NCBI GenBank assembly: GCA_001972305.1
Contig: BDDD01000916.1
Coordinates: 207,865-271,864, forward strand
Source of the DNA: Cephalotus follicularis
Lineage: Eukaryota; Streptophyta; Magnoliopsida; Oxalidales; Cephalotaceae
DNA: 64,000 bases
Direction: 5' to 3'
Shown here: positions 46,027 to 56,779 of the stretch, piece after piece
Position numbering within the stretch: position 1 is the stretch's first letter
How the letters are laid out: each line of letters begins with the position of its first letter
Program-made: the position numbers and the translations under genes
The notes under the pieces: model-generated
The model's database searches: none
Seen by the model: only the letters and a program-made list of their open reading frames with translations
Told to the model about the DNA's origin: nothing

Positions 46027-46791
46027 CTAGTCAATGTTTTTTATGTCTTGATCTTCCATGTAAACAACATCTAGGCTTCTAATAAGTTTCTTTTGAACCG
46101 GATCATAGAATATGTACCCAAATTCATCTAGGCCATAACCTACAAAAACACACTGCCTTGACTTCACATCAAGCTTATACCTCTCATCTTTGGGAATATG
46201 CACAAAAGCCTTACATCCAAATACGAACAAATGATCATAAGAGACATCTTTACCTGACCATACTCTGTTTGGCTCATCAAACTGCAATGGGACACGTGGT
46301 GTGAGATTCAACACATGGGAAATTGTACTCAAGGCTTCACCCCAAAAAGATCTTGACAATCTTTCCTGTGATAGCAAACATCTGACTTTCTCAACCAATG
46401 TCCTGTTCATCCTCTCAGCCAAACCATTCAACCGTGGAGTCTTCGGAGGTGTCTTTTGATGTCGGATACCCTGCTCTTTGCAATACTCATAAAAAAGACT
46501 TGTATACTCACCTCCACTATCTGTTCGGATGCATTTCATTTTCTTCCCACTCTGTCTTTTAACTAAGGTGTGAAACTGCTTGAACATTCCTAGCATCTGA
46601 TCTTTTGTCTTCAAGGGGTAAACCCTTATTTTCTTGTAATGATCATCAATGAATGTCAAAAAGTAAAAAGAACCACTGAGTGTTTTTACCTTCATAGGAC
46701 CACACACATCATAATATACAAGATCAAGTACATTCAACATTCTTGAATGAGGGGATCTCCTGAATGAAACTCGGTTCTGTTTCCTTGCCAA
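46027..46791 (-). pseudogene. Copia integrase
   Basis: A 254-codon frame containing YYDVCGPM (first catalytic Asp), FLTFIDDHYKK, CIRTDSGGEYTS (second Asp) and LNGLAERMNRTL (Glu), then VFGCKAFVHIPKDERYKLDVKSR and CVFVGYGLDEFGY in the C-terminal part. The catalytic triad is complete. Frameshifts link it to the zinc finger upstream (46734-46791 overlap). It would insert the cDNA into the genome if the polyprotein were intact. Confidence 0.93.
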
Positions 46792-47230
46792 ACAATAAGA
46801 ACACTATGAGAACTCTTCATCCCAGATAAAATTTCTTTCTTAGCCAATACTGCAAAGCCTTTATCGCTGATATGTCTAAGTCCGTGGTGCCATAGCTCAA
46901 TTGCATCCTCATTATCTACAACATTGATAATGCCTTTAGAAAGGCTTGCCTGCATCAAGTACAATGTTGAATGTTTTTTTCCTCTGGCCACAACCATAAC
47001 ACCCTTACTGAGCACGAGTATCCGGAATGTGCTTCACATTTTTAAGTACTAAACCTGTGTCATTGTTAGTCTCCAAGCAAACATCTCCTATGCCGATAAC
47101 TTTAGCCAGACTGTTGTTTCCCATCTTTACAACCTCAAAGTCACCAGTTGTATAAAATGTGAATAAATCTCATCGAGATGTAACATGAATAGAAGCACCA
47201 CTATCAATCATCCAACTCGTCTCATGGCTG
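46734..47230 (-). pseudogene. Copia protease and GAG-pre-integrase region
   Basis: SWMIDSGASIHVTS (about 47185-47230) is the aspartic protease active site. It is followed by VKMGNNSLAKVIG and VLKNVKHIP, then, after a stop and frame change, by LYLMQASLSKG and ELWHHGLRHISDKG, the pre-integrase zinc-finger histidines. Inactive because of stops near 47016. Confidence 0.88.
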
Positions 47231-47234
47231 ATCA

Positions 47235-47965
47235 GGTTGACAGTTCATCATCAAGAACAATGAGAAAATCACACAAACGGCAGTAATATGATCTTCATCA
47301 TCACTGTCATTTTTCTTCTTATTTGTTGCAAGATTTTTCTTAATTTCTCTTTTCAAATTTCTGCAGTATTTCTTGATGTGCGCTTTCTAACCAAATTTCT
47401 GCAGTATTTCTTCTCATCTCTTCATTGAAAACACTACTTTTTGCCAATTCCATTGAGATTACACCATCTGGAGCTGAGTTAGATAACGACATTCTAAATG
47501 TATCTCACGAATCCGACAAAGTACCGAGAAGCCATGATCCATATATCTCTTCATTAAACTTGATACCCATTGTAGCCAAGTGATTAAGGAGTCCTTGAAG
47601 TATATTCAAGTGATCTGTCAACTGAGTCCCTCTTGATATCTCAAGGTTATCAACTGCTTCATCAAAGACAGTTTATTATTCCTAGTCTTCCTAGAATATA
47701 AATCTTCAAGCTTGGTCCATAAAGTGCGTGCATGTGTCTCTCCACCAATATGGTCCACACATTATCATCTATCCATTGTCTGATGTAACCACATACCTGT
47801 TGATGAAATATAGTCCATTTCTCATCGGTTTTATCTGAAGGTTTTCTCACTTGAAAAACTTGGTAGATAATAATTTTTCACATAAAGCAAGTACTTCGTT
47901 TTTTCTTTCCAGACTTGATAATTCGAACCATTCAAAGTAATCATTCTACCTGTATTAGTCTCCAT
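47235..47965 (-). pseudogene. Copia gag
   Basis: Begins [20 protein letters not shown] at 47965, continues with [33 protein letters not shown], and degenerates through LTDHLNIFQGLL-type sequence. The N-terminal LNGxNYxVWK pattern is the UBN2/DUF4219 type gag of plant copia elements. Multiple frameshifts; no intact zinc knuckle is readable. Confidence 0.85.
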
Positions 47966-47992
47966 CATTCAACACAGGATAACGAAATCAAC

Positions 47993-48010
47993 TTGGCTTT
48001 GATACAGTTT
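47993..48010 (-). promoter_or_regulatory. Primer-binding site of copia element
   Basis: On the minus strand CTGTATCAAAGCCAAG immediately follows the LTR end CCCACA. It is a slightly mutated form of the initiator tRNA-Met complement (TGGTATCAGAGCCAGG). Confidence 0.7.
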
Positions 48011-48976
48011 TGTGGGAGAATCAATAAAAATAATCAACTCAATTAAATCAAGCACAACGTAATAAACGATCGTATGAATATAATGGGAAATAAACAAGTA
48101 TAATCAACAATTGGCAACAAAAATAAACACAAAGAACACCAAAGTTTTAGCGTGAAAAACCTCTCCGGTGTGGAGAGTAAAAACCACAGGACCGTAGCCC
48201 ACCAAAATCCTCCACTATCATCAAATAATGGAAAATACTACTTTCCGTCTTTAGTTATAGAAACTAAAGGTATATAACCATCAACACAACATCACAAATC
48301 ATCAAGGACAATGATTCCTTGGCAACCCTCATCAATAGGATGAAGTATCAAGAAAAACTCACAAAACAGAGGACACAAATTTTTTTCTCTAGGTCTGTCT
48401 AGAAACATCCAAATCAGAATCCCACCATTCAGAATGTAGAATCATGTATTGGGAATATGCTACCCAAATTTCAACTCCATTGGACCACGAATCACTGACC
48501 ATTGGTGTAATGACCTTAAATATTATAAAGAATTATTGGGCTTTGGAATTCCTTTCTCTCTTATTGGGCCGAAATGGGTCATAGTATTATGGCATTGGAC
48601 TTATTGAATACTTCTTTGGGCTAGTTTAAAAGTAAGGGTTTTGGGCTTTAATTGAAGAAAAGGAGAAGATGTGAAGATGACCCAAGGGAGGAGGTCGACC
48701 CAAGTTGCAAGGAATGGTCCCAATAGTGATAGTCGGCCCAAGCACTGGATATGGCCTGCATCCGTTGGAAATTGCCTAGAGAATTCTAGACCCTTCCTTC
48801 CATGGTTATAAAAGATAAGAAATGGCTGGTAGATACGATTTTAGCCATTCTTACTTTTTTCCACTTTAGAAAGATCGAGAGAGACGAGAATGGTGGGAGA
48901 TGGGGCCAGATGCTGGAAAAAAAAGGAAGAAAAGGACAAGCATGAGACTTCCTCGGAAGAGTCCTTGCCCACATAT

Positions 48977-49506
48977 TAGGGCTGTGCAAACGATCCGAAA
49001 AAACCGAAAAACTGAATAAAACCGGTGTATTCGGTTCGGTTCGGTTCGGTTCGGTATCATAACACCACGGTTCGGTTTCGGATTTAAAAATAGTAAAATC
49101 GTCCGGTTCGGTTCGGTTTTGGTTTATGAAGTTAAAAAATCCGGTAAAACCGAACCAGGTCTCATTAATATTATACATATTATTTTTTATAATTTTATAT
49201 ATCTAATTAATAATAATCTATACTTTTATTACTATCACTAACACAAAATTAAAAAAAATATACTCATCTAATTATTTTTGAATTGTATTTTTTTTATTTT
49301 ATTTGTGGTATATTTTTATTAATTTTATGATATAATACTAAAACCGAGATTCCGAACCGAACCGAACCGGTTTTTTCGGTTTGGTTTATATACTTTCATT
49401 TAGTGTTCGGTTCGGTTTCGGATTTCGGTTTTTAAAAATCCGTATAGTTCGGTTCGGTTTCGGTTTTCTTAAAAAACCGTCCCAAACCGAACCGTGAACA
49501 GCCCTA
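48977..49506. mobile_element. hAT-type MITE with CGGTTCGG-rich arms
   Basis: 530 bp with terminal inverted repeats TAGGGCTGT(G/T)CA and an exact 8-bp duplication CCACATAT (48969-48976, 49507-49514), the hAT signature. Arms are rich in GGTTCGGTTCGG and its complement and can fold into a long hairpin. Non-coding. It inserted into solo LTR C after the latter entered the copia LTR. Confidence 0.9.
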
Positions 49507-49939
49507 CCACATATATAAATACCATCTCCTGGAAGTGAAGGAAATCATGCAAGAGTGAAGTGGAAGGCGATCAAAGGCGTGTGCCAGTTCTCGGCCAGAA
49601 GGAAGTCCTGAATCCCAGGAGGAAGCCAAGAAATCTCTGTTTTCAACTGTTTTCCAGGTAGGTTGCTTCATGTCCGAGCGCCTACCAGCATGTGTGTTTG
49701 TGTGTGGTGTTGTTGCTTTGTTTGATTGTTTGAATGTGTGTGTTGCTGTGTGTTGTTTTTTTTATTGTTTGTGTTTGTTAGATTAGGATCCTGCCTTTTT
49801 ACCTTGGAATTGTTATGAGAAATGCTTCAGTGCTTGGAAAGCACTTATAGATGAAATATTGCGCGAGGAGCATAATTCCTGGGGAGCACATCGCCCGAGG
49901 AGCAAATGTTCCCAGTAAGCCATGGTACCCAGGTGTGAC

Positions 49940-50095
49940 TTGTCCGAGGATCCCAAGCATGCGTCCTAAGGCATGCGTCCGAGGATCCCAAGCATGCGTC
50001 CTAAGGCATGCGTCCAAGGATCCCAAAGCATGCGTCCGAGGATCCCAAGCATGCGTCCCAAGGCATGCGACCGAGGATCCCTAAGCATGTGTCTG
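49940..50095. repeat. GCATGCGTCC tandem repeats in LTR C
   Basis: Units of ~35 bp alternate CCGAGGATCCCAAGCATGCG and TCC(T/C)AAGGCATGCG, about five times, then decay. Confidence 0.88.
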
Positions 50096-50439
50096 AGGAC
50101 CTCCTCAGTCATAAAGGCTAGAGGTGACTTGTGCTTGGAGAGGATCTTTTCCCCAAGCATGAGGAAGAATGAAGAGAAAGGCGCTCGAGGAGCACCAAGC
50201 CATACCAAGAGTCCGAACAGAGCAGAGTTCCTCCTCTGCCTAAAAGATGTGTATAAGAGCATACCAAGTATAAGTATGGGGAGCAATGCACAGCGCTAAG
50301 GGCGTCGAGCTGGCGAAGGGTCAGTGTATTTCCAAGCAGAGTTCCTCCTCTACCAAATGACATATGAGGATTAGTGAGACGTCCTATAGTAGGTGAGCTT
50401 AAAGAGAGAATCCATATAGAGACTGTCCCAAGCTGGTGA

Positions 50440-50670
50440 GCCCACAGAGGGGAGAATTCTGCCGAGCTGGTGAACCTAAGGGGTGAATTCCGCTAGGCAG
50501 GTGATCCTCGGGCGAACCCGCTTAATGGTGAACCTAAGGGTGAATTACGTCGTTAGCAGGTGATCTCAAGGGGGACTTTCACGGGCAGGTGAGCAAAGGA
50601 CGAATTCCGCTCAGCAGGGGATCCCGAAAGTGAATTCCGCTGGCAGGTGATCCTAAAGGTGAACCATGTA
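50440..50670. repeat. GGTGAATTC-type tandem repeats in LTR C
   Basis: Repeated GCAGGTGATCC(T/C)-A(A/G)GGTGAATTCCGC-like units of about 25-30 bp, the counterpart of 22140-22375 in the other copy. Confidence 0.85.
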
Positions 50671-51422
50671 AATGATCAGACCATAGGATACCGGACTTGA
50701 CTCCTCTGTGAAATGTGATTGATGTGTATGGCTTGAGTAGAGTAGTCTGAGGACAAGGAATGGCTTATGTGTTATGATATTTTGTGGTCTGCACTTATGT
50801 TACGACATGCACGCATTTCCTATGTTATGTTGTTTGCTCCTCTAGTATGTGCCGTACATGTGGTTTCCTACACAACCCCTTGGGTTGCTGACCCATTCTC
50901 TGAATGGGCCAGGTTTAGGTACAGGTCCAGACTTTGGTGGAGCACCTCGGCATCAGTAAGGATAAAGAGAAGTGTAAGTTCCTCCTCCTCGACAGTGTGC
51001 TGAGAGGATCATTATGTATTTAATTTCTATATCCTGTTGGGTTGTGGCAGTGTATTTTTTTATATGTTTTGTTTTGAAACTGGGTATATTTATCCACACA
51101 TTGAATAAATGGTTTTATGATGGCTTTATTAATTAAAGTTTTAATTTGGCTAGAAAATAATATGGTATCAATAAGGAAATATACAGATTACCACGTGTTA
51201 GATCGTGGGGCCCAGTCCACGACGTGATAATCGGAGACTTTGATGCAAACGGTGCAGCCTGAATTCTTTTGTTTCTAACATTTTTCCTTCTCTCTTTTAG
51301 CTGTTGTGTTATATTTTTCTATTATATAATAAAACTCTAGTCACTTATACTAATCCCACGTTAAATGGGATAATTAGTTTGGGCCAAAATATAGGCGCTC
51401 TCTCTCCACATTGAAGGGAATT

Positions 51423-51636
51423 GGTCCAACAGATATATCTCCATAGAAATCGGCATCATATAGAGTTCAATAATAAGAGATATGCTAATAAATAATACAT
51501 TTTGAAAAGATAATACTTGACTCCCTAGTGGTCCAACATATATATCTCCATAGAGATCGACATCGTATGGAGTTCAATAATAAGAGATATGCTAATAAAT
51601 AGTACATTTTGAAAAGATAATACTTGACTCCCTAGT
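51423..51636. repeat. 107-bp tandem duplication across LTR/host border
   Basis: Unit 1 (51423-51529) begins with the last nine bases of the copia LTR, GGTCCAACA, and continues into host DNA. Unit 2 (51530-51636) repeats both. Because the unit contains LTR sequence, the duplication happened after the copia insertion. Confidence 0.85.
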
Positions 51637-52097
51637 GGTTTAGAAATAGAATTATTATGTATAAATAGAATATTGATAAATATCTGGTTGTTTTCAAAAT
51701 TTATACATAAATTATTTATGTAGAGGGATCTTGATATTCAATTTTTAAATTTATATTTTATAAATTATAGATTGAAAAAATACTAAAGAATTTGAAAGAG
51801 TTCCTCCATGTCAATGTTAAGTAAAATACTATTCTTTTGAAAATGCTTTGAATCTATTAATTTCTGTTATTATTATTGGATGACCGATAATATGAGTTAG
51901 ATTGGGCCTGAGTGGATGTCCCAAAGCTAAGCCAGAGATGCATAGCATTGTTGGCTAAGTTCTAATGGCCTAGGGTGATGACTTATAAGTTTGTGTAATG
52001 ACAACATAAAGCCTATGCCAAACTCTGCCTTGAAAATACAGGATCACATATTCACACTATTCCATTGCCTCCTTGCAATTGTAAAGATAATTATATT
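51637..52097. other. AT-rich spacer, no gene
   Basis: A less AT-rich stretch at 51900-52030 has no recognisable frame. Confidence 0.4.
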
Positions 52098-52232
52098 TAA
52101 AATAGATTTCACCTCAATCATTAGATTAAAACTAAATTATTAAAATGGCTACATCAGCAAAATATCAGTATTGATATTTTTAAAACATCATCTATGATTT
52201 TTAATGTAATGATTCATATCATATCTATTTTA
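52098..52232. mobile_element. Short foldback MITE
   Basis: TAAAATAGATTTCACCTCAATC and the reverse complement of its right end (TAAAATAGATATGATATGAATC) are similar over ~35 bp, with ATCATTA-ATTAAAA in both arms. 135 bp. Confidence 0.55.
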
Positions 52233-52494
52233 CCTCTATAAATATTTTTATAAGTACAGAGGATTTGGATTGATCAATATTACCTTAAAACAATAATAAC
52301 TTACGAATATTAAACTCTTTTTGTTAAATGGCATTAGTTTTTAGATAGAAAAAAATTAATAATTTAATAATTTACAAATTATCATACTATTATTAGAAGC
52401 CCAAATTATCATACTATTTTTAGAAGCCTTATATATAATAGAATTATTACTATTCATTGTAAAATGATTGTAATTAGGAATTGGTGTCTAAAAC

Positions 52495-53348
52495 TGTTGA
52501 TACAGAAATCTTTCTCTCAACAGTATCCTACGTGGAGGATTTTAATTTGTTAAGAGAAACGCTCGCAATGGATGCCTGAGAGGAAGAGGTCGATCTGTAA
52601 TTCCTGCACAAGATAACAAACTGGTGGAAGGTCCAGGAGGTTGTTCTCCCGGGGACACTCCGACGGTCAAGTTAGACAATATGCAGAGGATATAAGGTTC
52701 TTTGCAATGTAAAAATGACTGACCTTTGATTTGTCTTTGATTCTGGTATTTATAGGATCGGTTTGTAACTGTCTGAGCGTGAAAAATGGAGGTGATAGCT
52801 ATCCCCTAAGGAAATTCCGAGGATCTCGGGATTTCCCTTATCTCCACCTGATTTATCTCCACTTTCCTTGCTGATAGTTATCCTTATCTTATCTTCTATA
52901 TTTGGAAGATATGGATCCCTGACAATTAGGCTAACTCCATGGCCTCATTCCGTAAATGAGGAGGAGATCCTCTGCCACAGATTTGCCGAGGAGGCGAACT
53001 GTAATGATGCTAATGAGGCAATCAGTCCCTTGCTTCAAGGTCTACAACGTCCATAGACTTGCGCTTGAAGTGGGTGGTCTTCTGTTATGTAGCCGAGGAG
53101 GTCCTCGGCACTGGTGCTTCAGAAGGTGTCCTCGGCCCCGACGCTGAGGAGAGTAAACTTTGCATAACAACCGCTGGATGGGCCCTCGGCACTTATGCCG
53201 AGGAGGGATTCTCCTAATGTTACTGTCTTTGCAGCTAATTAGCTTCCTCTGACTACAGTTTGCCAACTGTTGATCCACTTAGATACCTGGCAGTGTTTGG
53301 AAGAGGACACGTGTCGTTTTTTATTTAATTCAATTTTTTCCCATATCA
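52495..53348 (+). mobile_element. Solo LTR, family T
   Basis: TGTTGATACAGAAATC start and CCCATATCA end, 854 bp. Flanks AAAAC (52490-52494) and AAAGC (53349-53353), 4 of 5 matching. Carries the standard CCCGGGGACACTCCGACG block and several CCGAGGA boxes, one forming a GCCGAGGA/TCCTCGGC hairpin at 53092-53109. Confidence 0.88.
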
Positions 53349-53353
53349 AAAGC

Positions 53354-53990
53354 AATCTTACAACTTCAAATTTATGACAAAATCTATTAACTATTTGATC
53401 ACTGAGTAAAATTTTGACCCCAAAAAATTTGAAAATGACTAAGATATGTTTGCTACTGTGTTTTCCAAACAAAAAAAATGTTCTTGAAAAAAATGTATGG
53501 TAAAAGAGTCACGAGAGAAAGTGTGTCGTACTTAGGCTCTCAGGTTCTCAAACCATAGTATCATAGGAGGCAAATGAATATCCGTGGGTATATATATAAA
53601 TAGAAATGTGATCCGTCTAGTAAACCAATTCAATGATGAAGAAATATTTCAATCGGTAAGAGTCTCGTAAAATACAACTATTAATTTTGACATTTGGATT
53701 GTCTAGTATACCCCACACTGGAGAGGATCTTGATCCGTTCAATAAGTACAAGATGGTTGTACATGTACTTGAAGACTCGCGAATACTGTTTTTTTAAATT
53801 AATTTTTTTTAAAAAATATTCAAATTCAATATATTTTTTTGTGAGCGACATTTAAATAAAATACAAAACTATATTATTCAAGCACAACCTCCTAAATGTC
53901 TCATATAATTCATATTATAAATAATAAAATTTAAAACCAAGATATATTAAAAAAATTTAAAAAAAAAAGGCTAAAACGCACAATCAATTA
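53354..53990. other. Intergenic DNA, no gene
   Basis: AT-rich spacer. GATCCGTCTAGTAAACC and GATCCGTTCAATAAGTAC are two loosely similar phrases about 120 bp apart. No element assigned. Confidence 0.35.
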
Positions 53991-53993
53991 TTA

Positions 53994-54127
53994 AGCTTTC
54001 GCTAATGACTTTGTAGTTATATGACATTACTCTCATTTTTTAAGTGAGAGGTTTAGGGATCGAATATCCCAGAGACGTGATTAACCTTATTTCCTTTCTC
54101 TCCAATAATATGTATCAAAAAAAATTA
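53994..54127 (+). mobile_element. Candidate tRNA-derived SINE
   Basis: Shows a degenerate promoter pair: a weak A-box region TTTGTAGTTATATGA and a B-box-like GGGATCGAATATCCC, with ATTACTCTCA..TAAGTGAGAGG between. Similar order occurs in plant SINEs. Ends in a T/C-rich stretch and an A-rich run. No target duplication identified. Confidence 0.4.
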
Positions 54128-54239
54128 TTAAACTTTCACATTTGATAAATTTAGTGTCCAAACTATAATTTTGATCAATTAAGTACTCTAAAGTTTTTGC
54201 AATCTCTAAAGTACCTGACCGATTAATTGGCAATGTTAA

Positions 54240-54335
54240 CATTAAATTAACAATTTATTATTATTATTTTTTCATAGTCATTGTGTTAAGGTGGATTTTT
54301 ATTTAAAAAGAAATAAAAAATAAAATAAAATTTTA
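54240..54335 (+). repeat. Repeat arm, inverted copy at 56780-56870
   Basis: TTATTATTATTTTTTCATAG followed by T(C/T)A(T/G)TGTG and GGTGGATTTTTATTTA matches the reverse complement of 56780-56870 over ~90 bp. Confidence 0.65.
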
Positions 54336-54359
54336 TTCTTATTGTAAAATTAGTCAAAA

Positions 54360-54615
54360 ATTAGGCAAAATTAAGTATGAATTACTATTCTAACAACCAT
54401 AATTACTATTCCAACAACTCCTTAAACTCCTATAAATATGAATGTAATGTTAAGAAGAAATTAAGGAATTCATAATAAGAAAATCTCTTATTCTCTCTTA
54501 CTTTCTCTCTCAATTTCTTTATAAGTTAATCACACAAGTTTATAACACGTTACCAGCACGAGACTCTATCCAGCTGAGATTTGAGATAATTTAAATTAGT
54601 TTCTCACATATATAT

Positions 54616-54658
<43 letters not shown>

Positions 54659-55094
54659 AAATAGAGATTAACGGTTCCATCGATTGGTCGGAGTGGAAAC
54701 GTATATTATATATATAATAAAGTTTCGCGATTTCATCGTTTGTACAGGGTACCGACGACGTATGAAAACGTATGTCTCTATTATTAATTTAGCATATTAC
54801 TTATATATGCTGATCACAATATACGTGGTGTGAAATATTGTTATGATTTATTGTTCTTGAGGTACCATTTGTCTACTGGAATTGCCTGAGACTTAGTGGG
54901 AATCTATATATTTAATATCTAACTGTATCACCTTACGATGTAAAAGTGAGAACCCGTTTACTGCTTTATATATTTACATTATTTGCTTTATGATCAATTT
55001 TAATTATTATAATTATCTAATATTTGATCCATTTAATAATGTAAGTAAGGATATTATCATATATCTATATATATTTAATATTGGAAACGATTAT
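54360..55094 (+). other. Leader/LTR-like sequence before copia gag
   Basis: CTATAAATATGAATG (about 54430), a CTCTTATTCTCTCTTAC-type leader, TATAACACGTTACCAGCACG and ACTCTATCC resemble the region around the end of the 5' LTR and start of the internal part in a common plant copia lineage. A (CA)n microsatellite lies at 54618-54652. LTR boundaries were not determined. Confidence 0.5.
54618..54652. repeat. (CA)n microsatellite
   Basis: About 17 CA repeats following TATATATGTA. Confidence 0.95.
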
Positions 55095-55265
55095 CATCAC
55101 TTGAGGTGGTGACTTAGTGGTAGGAAGCCGCTCGTTCACACATGAGGTCCGGCGTTCGAGCCTCGGCAATCCCCATTATGCTCAAGTGGTCCCATGCCCT
55201 GATTAAATCCGGAGAAAGTGAGCGTGGCCTATGATTGCACCAATGAGGTCCTAATTTTTTTTTAT
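55095..55265 (+). mobile_element. tRNA-derived SINE
   Basis: A-box TTAGTGGTAGG (about 55114-55124) and B-box GGCGTTCGAGCC (55151-55162) are spaced as in tRNA genes. The body CCCATTATGCTCAAGTGG-TCCC-TGATT-A-TCCGG is typical of plant SINEs, and it ends in a T run (TTTTTTTTTA). It does not fold as a tRNA. It lies in the leader of the copia fragment. Confidence 0.7.
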
Positions 55266-55333
55266 TACAGTAAACTTTATTTATTTACTATGCTCAAATG
55301 ACATTTATTTTTATCTTTTGATTCAATATAAAA

Positions 55334-56086
55334 ATGGCAAACATTAAAAATCGAAAATTCATTGCTCTTGATATTTCTGGAAAGAATTATCTATCATGGG
55401 TACTTGATGTGAAACTGCATTTGAGTGCTAAGAAATTGAGGCACACAATTGATGAAGATAATGCAGCATCAAATGAGGAACACGCCACTGCGCTGATTTT
55501 CCTAAGGCATCATATTGATGATTGCCTGAAATATGAATATTTAACTGTTGAAAATCCACTTGAACTGTGGTAAAACCTAAATGATAGGTTTGAACACTTG
55601 AAAGCTGTTGTACTGCCAAAGGCATTGAATGATTGGTCACAGCTACGATTTCAAGATTTTAAAATAGTTTTGGAATATAATTCCACGTTGTTCAAAATTG
55701 TATCACAATTAAAGATGTGTGGTGAAGTTATCATCGAGGATATGTTGCTGGAGAAAACATATCGAACATTTCATGCATCCAATGTGTTACTGCAACAACA
55801 GTATAGGTTGCACAGGTTCAACAAATATCGTGAACTAATTGGATCTCTTCTTATTGCAGAGCAAAATAATGAATTACTCCTGCAAAATCATGAAAATCGT
55901 CCCACTGGTTTAGCCGCTTTACCAGAGGTTAATGCAACGTCGTCCCATTTTGGAGGACGAGGAAGAGGGCGTGGACGAGGACGTGGAAGAGGACGTGACA
56001 GTGGAAGAAATCAAAATTTCTTGGGGCCACTTAATAATAATACCATGAAATGGAAAAATCCCGATACAAAACAACGTCAAAAGTGA
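55334..56086 (+). pseudogene. Copia gag fragment with one internal stop
   Basis: Starts MANIKNRKFIALDISGKNYL, continues WVLDVKLHLSAKKL, LRHHIDDCLKYEYL, ENPLELW, then a stop (TAA at 55571-55573, where relatives have CAA or similar). It resumes in frame with NLNDRFEHLKAVVLPKA, LRFQDFK, YNSTLFKIVSQLKMCGE and the arginine-glycine repeats GRGRGRGRGRG near the end. This is a UBN2-type plant copia gag: a capsid part and an RG-rich RNA-binding tail. Length ~250 codons. The zinc knuckle and all of pol are missing, cut off near a GC-rich foldback element at ~56138. Confidence 0.88.
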
Positions 56087-56137
56087 CGCAATTCTTGACA
56101 ATCCAGTAATGATGAACAAACCCAAAATAGAAAGGGT

Positions 56138-56705
56138 CAGTTCGGTTCGTGAACTGGCCCGCTTTTCTCACGGTCCAGGCCGGTCCGGTTCATGGAGCTT
56201 AAAAGTGAGAACCGAACCGGCCCGTGAACCTTAACCGTAAGCGAGGCGGGCCGGTTTGGGCCAGTCCGGGCCGGTTCCGTTCATATTGGCGTTGACGTCT
56301 ATCTCCTTATGCGTTGACACCTTTGGTTCTTGCATTGACATCATAAGCTTCTGTTCAATTTTTGCTTTATTCACGTTGACGCGCATGTATGACGTTGACG
56401 CTAATGTCATTTGAGTTGACTTCATTTGCCTTGTGCGTTAACGTCCATTTCAATTTGAGAATCCTTTTGTCTGTGGTTGTCTTTGGCGTTGACGTGTATG
56501 ATAGGCGTTGACGTCTATCTCCGGTTCACGGTTCGGTCCGGTCCGGTTCAACGGTTCTGAACACTATGAACCGGCCTGAACCACTCTCAATGACCAGTTT
56601 AACCATGGGTCTGCCACGTGGCGCACGGTCCGGGCCGGTTCAAGGACTACACTGGTCGGTTCGGGCCGGTTTCACGGTTCGAACCGGCCCATTTGTAACT
56701 CTAGG
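56138..56705. mobile_element. GGCCGG-rich foldback element
   Basis: Arms rich in CCGGTTC/GAACCGG and GGGCCGGTTT lie at both ends. Outer ends TAGAAAGGGTCAGTTCGG and (complement of right) TAGAGTTACAAATGGGCC are weakly similar, like hAT MITE ends. The centre holds a cluster of GTTGACGTC boxes. No coding capacity. Target duplication not found. Confidence 0.55.
56285..56520. repeat. Cluster of GCGTTGACGTC boxes
   Basis: About nine GTTGAC(G/A)(T/C) boxes, with the longer TAGGCGTTGACGTCTATCTC or similar at both ends of the cluster. It resembles the GACGTCGA cluster at 14879-15175. Confidence 0.7.
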
Positions 56706-56779
56706 AAGAGAGGGAAAAAAAAACTAAAAAACAGAAAAGAAGAAGAGCGGTCTCGTGCGTGTGTGAGGAAGGGAAGAAT

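Larger units (their letters stand above)
48506..51229 (+). mobile_element. Solo LTR, family C, carrying a hAT MITE
   Basis: Starts TGTAATGACC and ends GACGTGATA (CA lost by mutation). Flanks ATTGG (48501-48505) and ATCGG (51230-51234); the empty site in the other LTR reads ATCGG. It is the same family as 21563-24250, in the opposite orientation. Without the MITE it is ~2.2 kb, shorter than the other copy because tandem repeats differ in number. Confidence 0.88.
30543..51431 (-). mobile_element. Ty1/copia retrotransposon swollen by nested insertions
   Basis: 3' LTR 30543-32097 and 5' LTR 48011-51431 (both interrupted) flank gag, protease, integrase, RT and RNase H in copia order on the minus strand. 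The target duplication GATAT is exact (30538-30542 and 51432-51436). Primer-binding-like sequence TATCAAAGCCAAG follows the 5' LTR (about 47995-48008), and a purine tract GATGGGGAGATT precedes the 3' LTR. Four separate insertions broke it after arrival: solo LTR A (32505-37435), element B (38577-45731), solo LTR C (48506-51229) and a hAT MITE (30787-31213). Pol is interrupted by stops and frameshifts as well. The gag start resembles Tork-type elements (inference). Confidence 0.93.
48011..51431 (-). repeat. 5' LTR of copia element, split by solo LTR C
   Basis: Present as 48011-48505 and 51230-51431. Ends TGTGGGAGAATC (plus) and TTGGTCCAACA (plus). Joining the two parts recreates the ACCAT-CGGAGACTTTGAT sequence found uninterrupted in the 3' LTR at about 31874. 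Confidence 0.9.

Noticed and set aside
49799-50299. Frames with repeated ACVRGS/HALGRMLG motifs
   Set aside because: Translation of the GCATGCGTCC repeat in LTR C.
55095-55180. A functional tRNA gene
   Set aside because: A and B boxes are present but acceptor, D and anticodon stems do not pair, and the body continues as a SINE.
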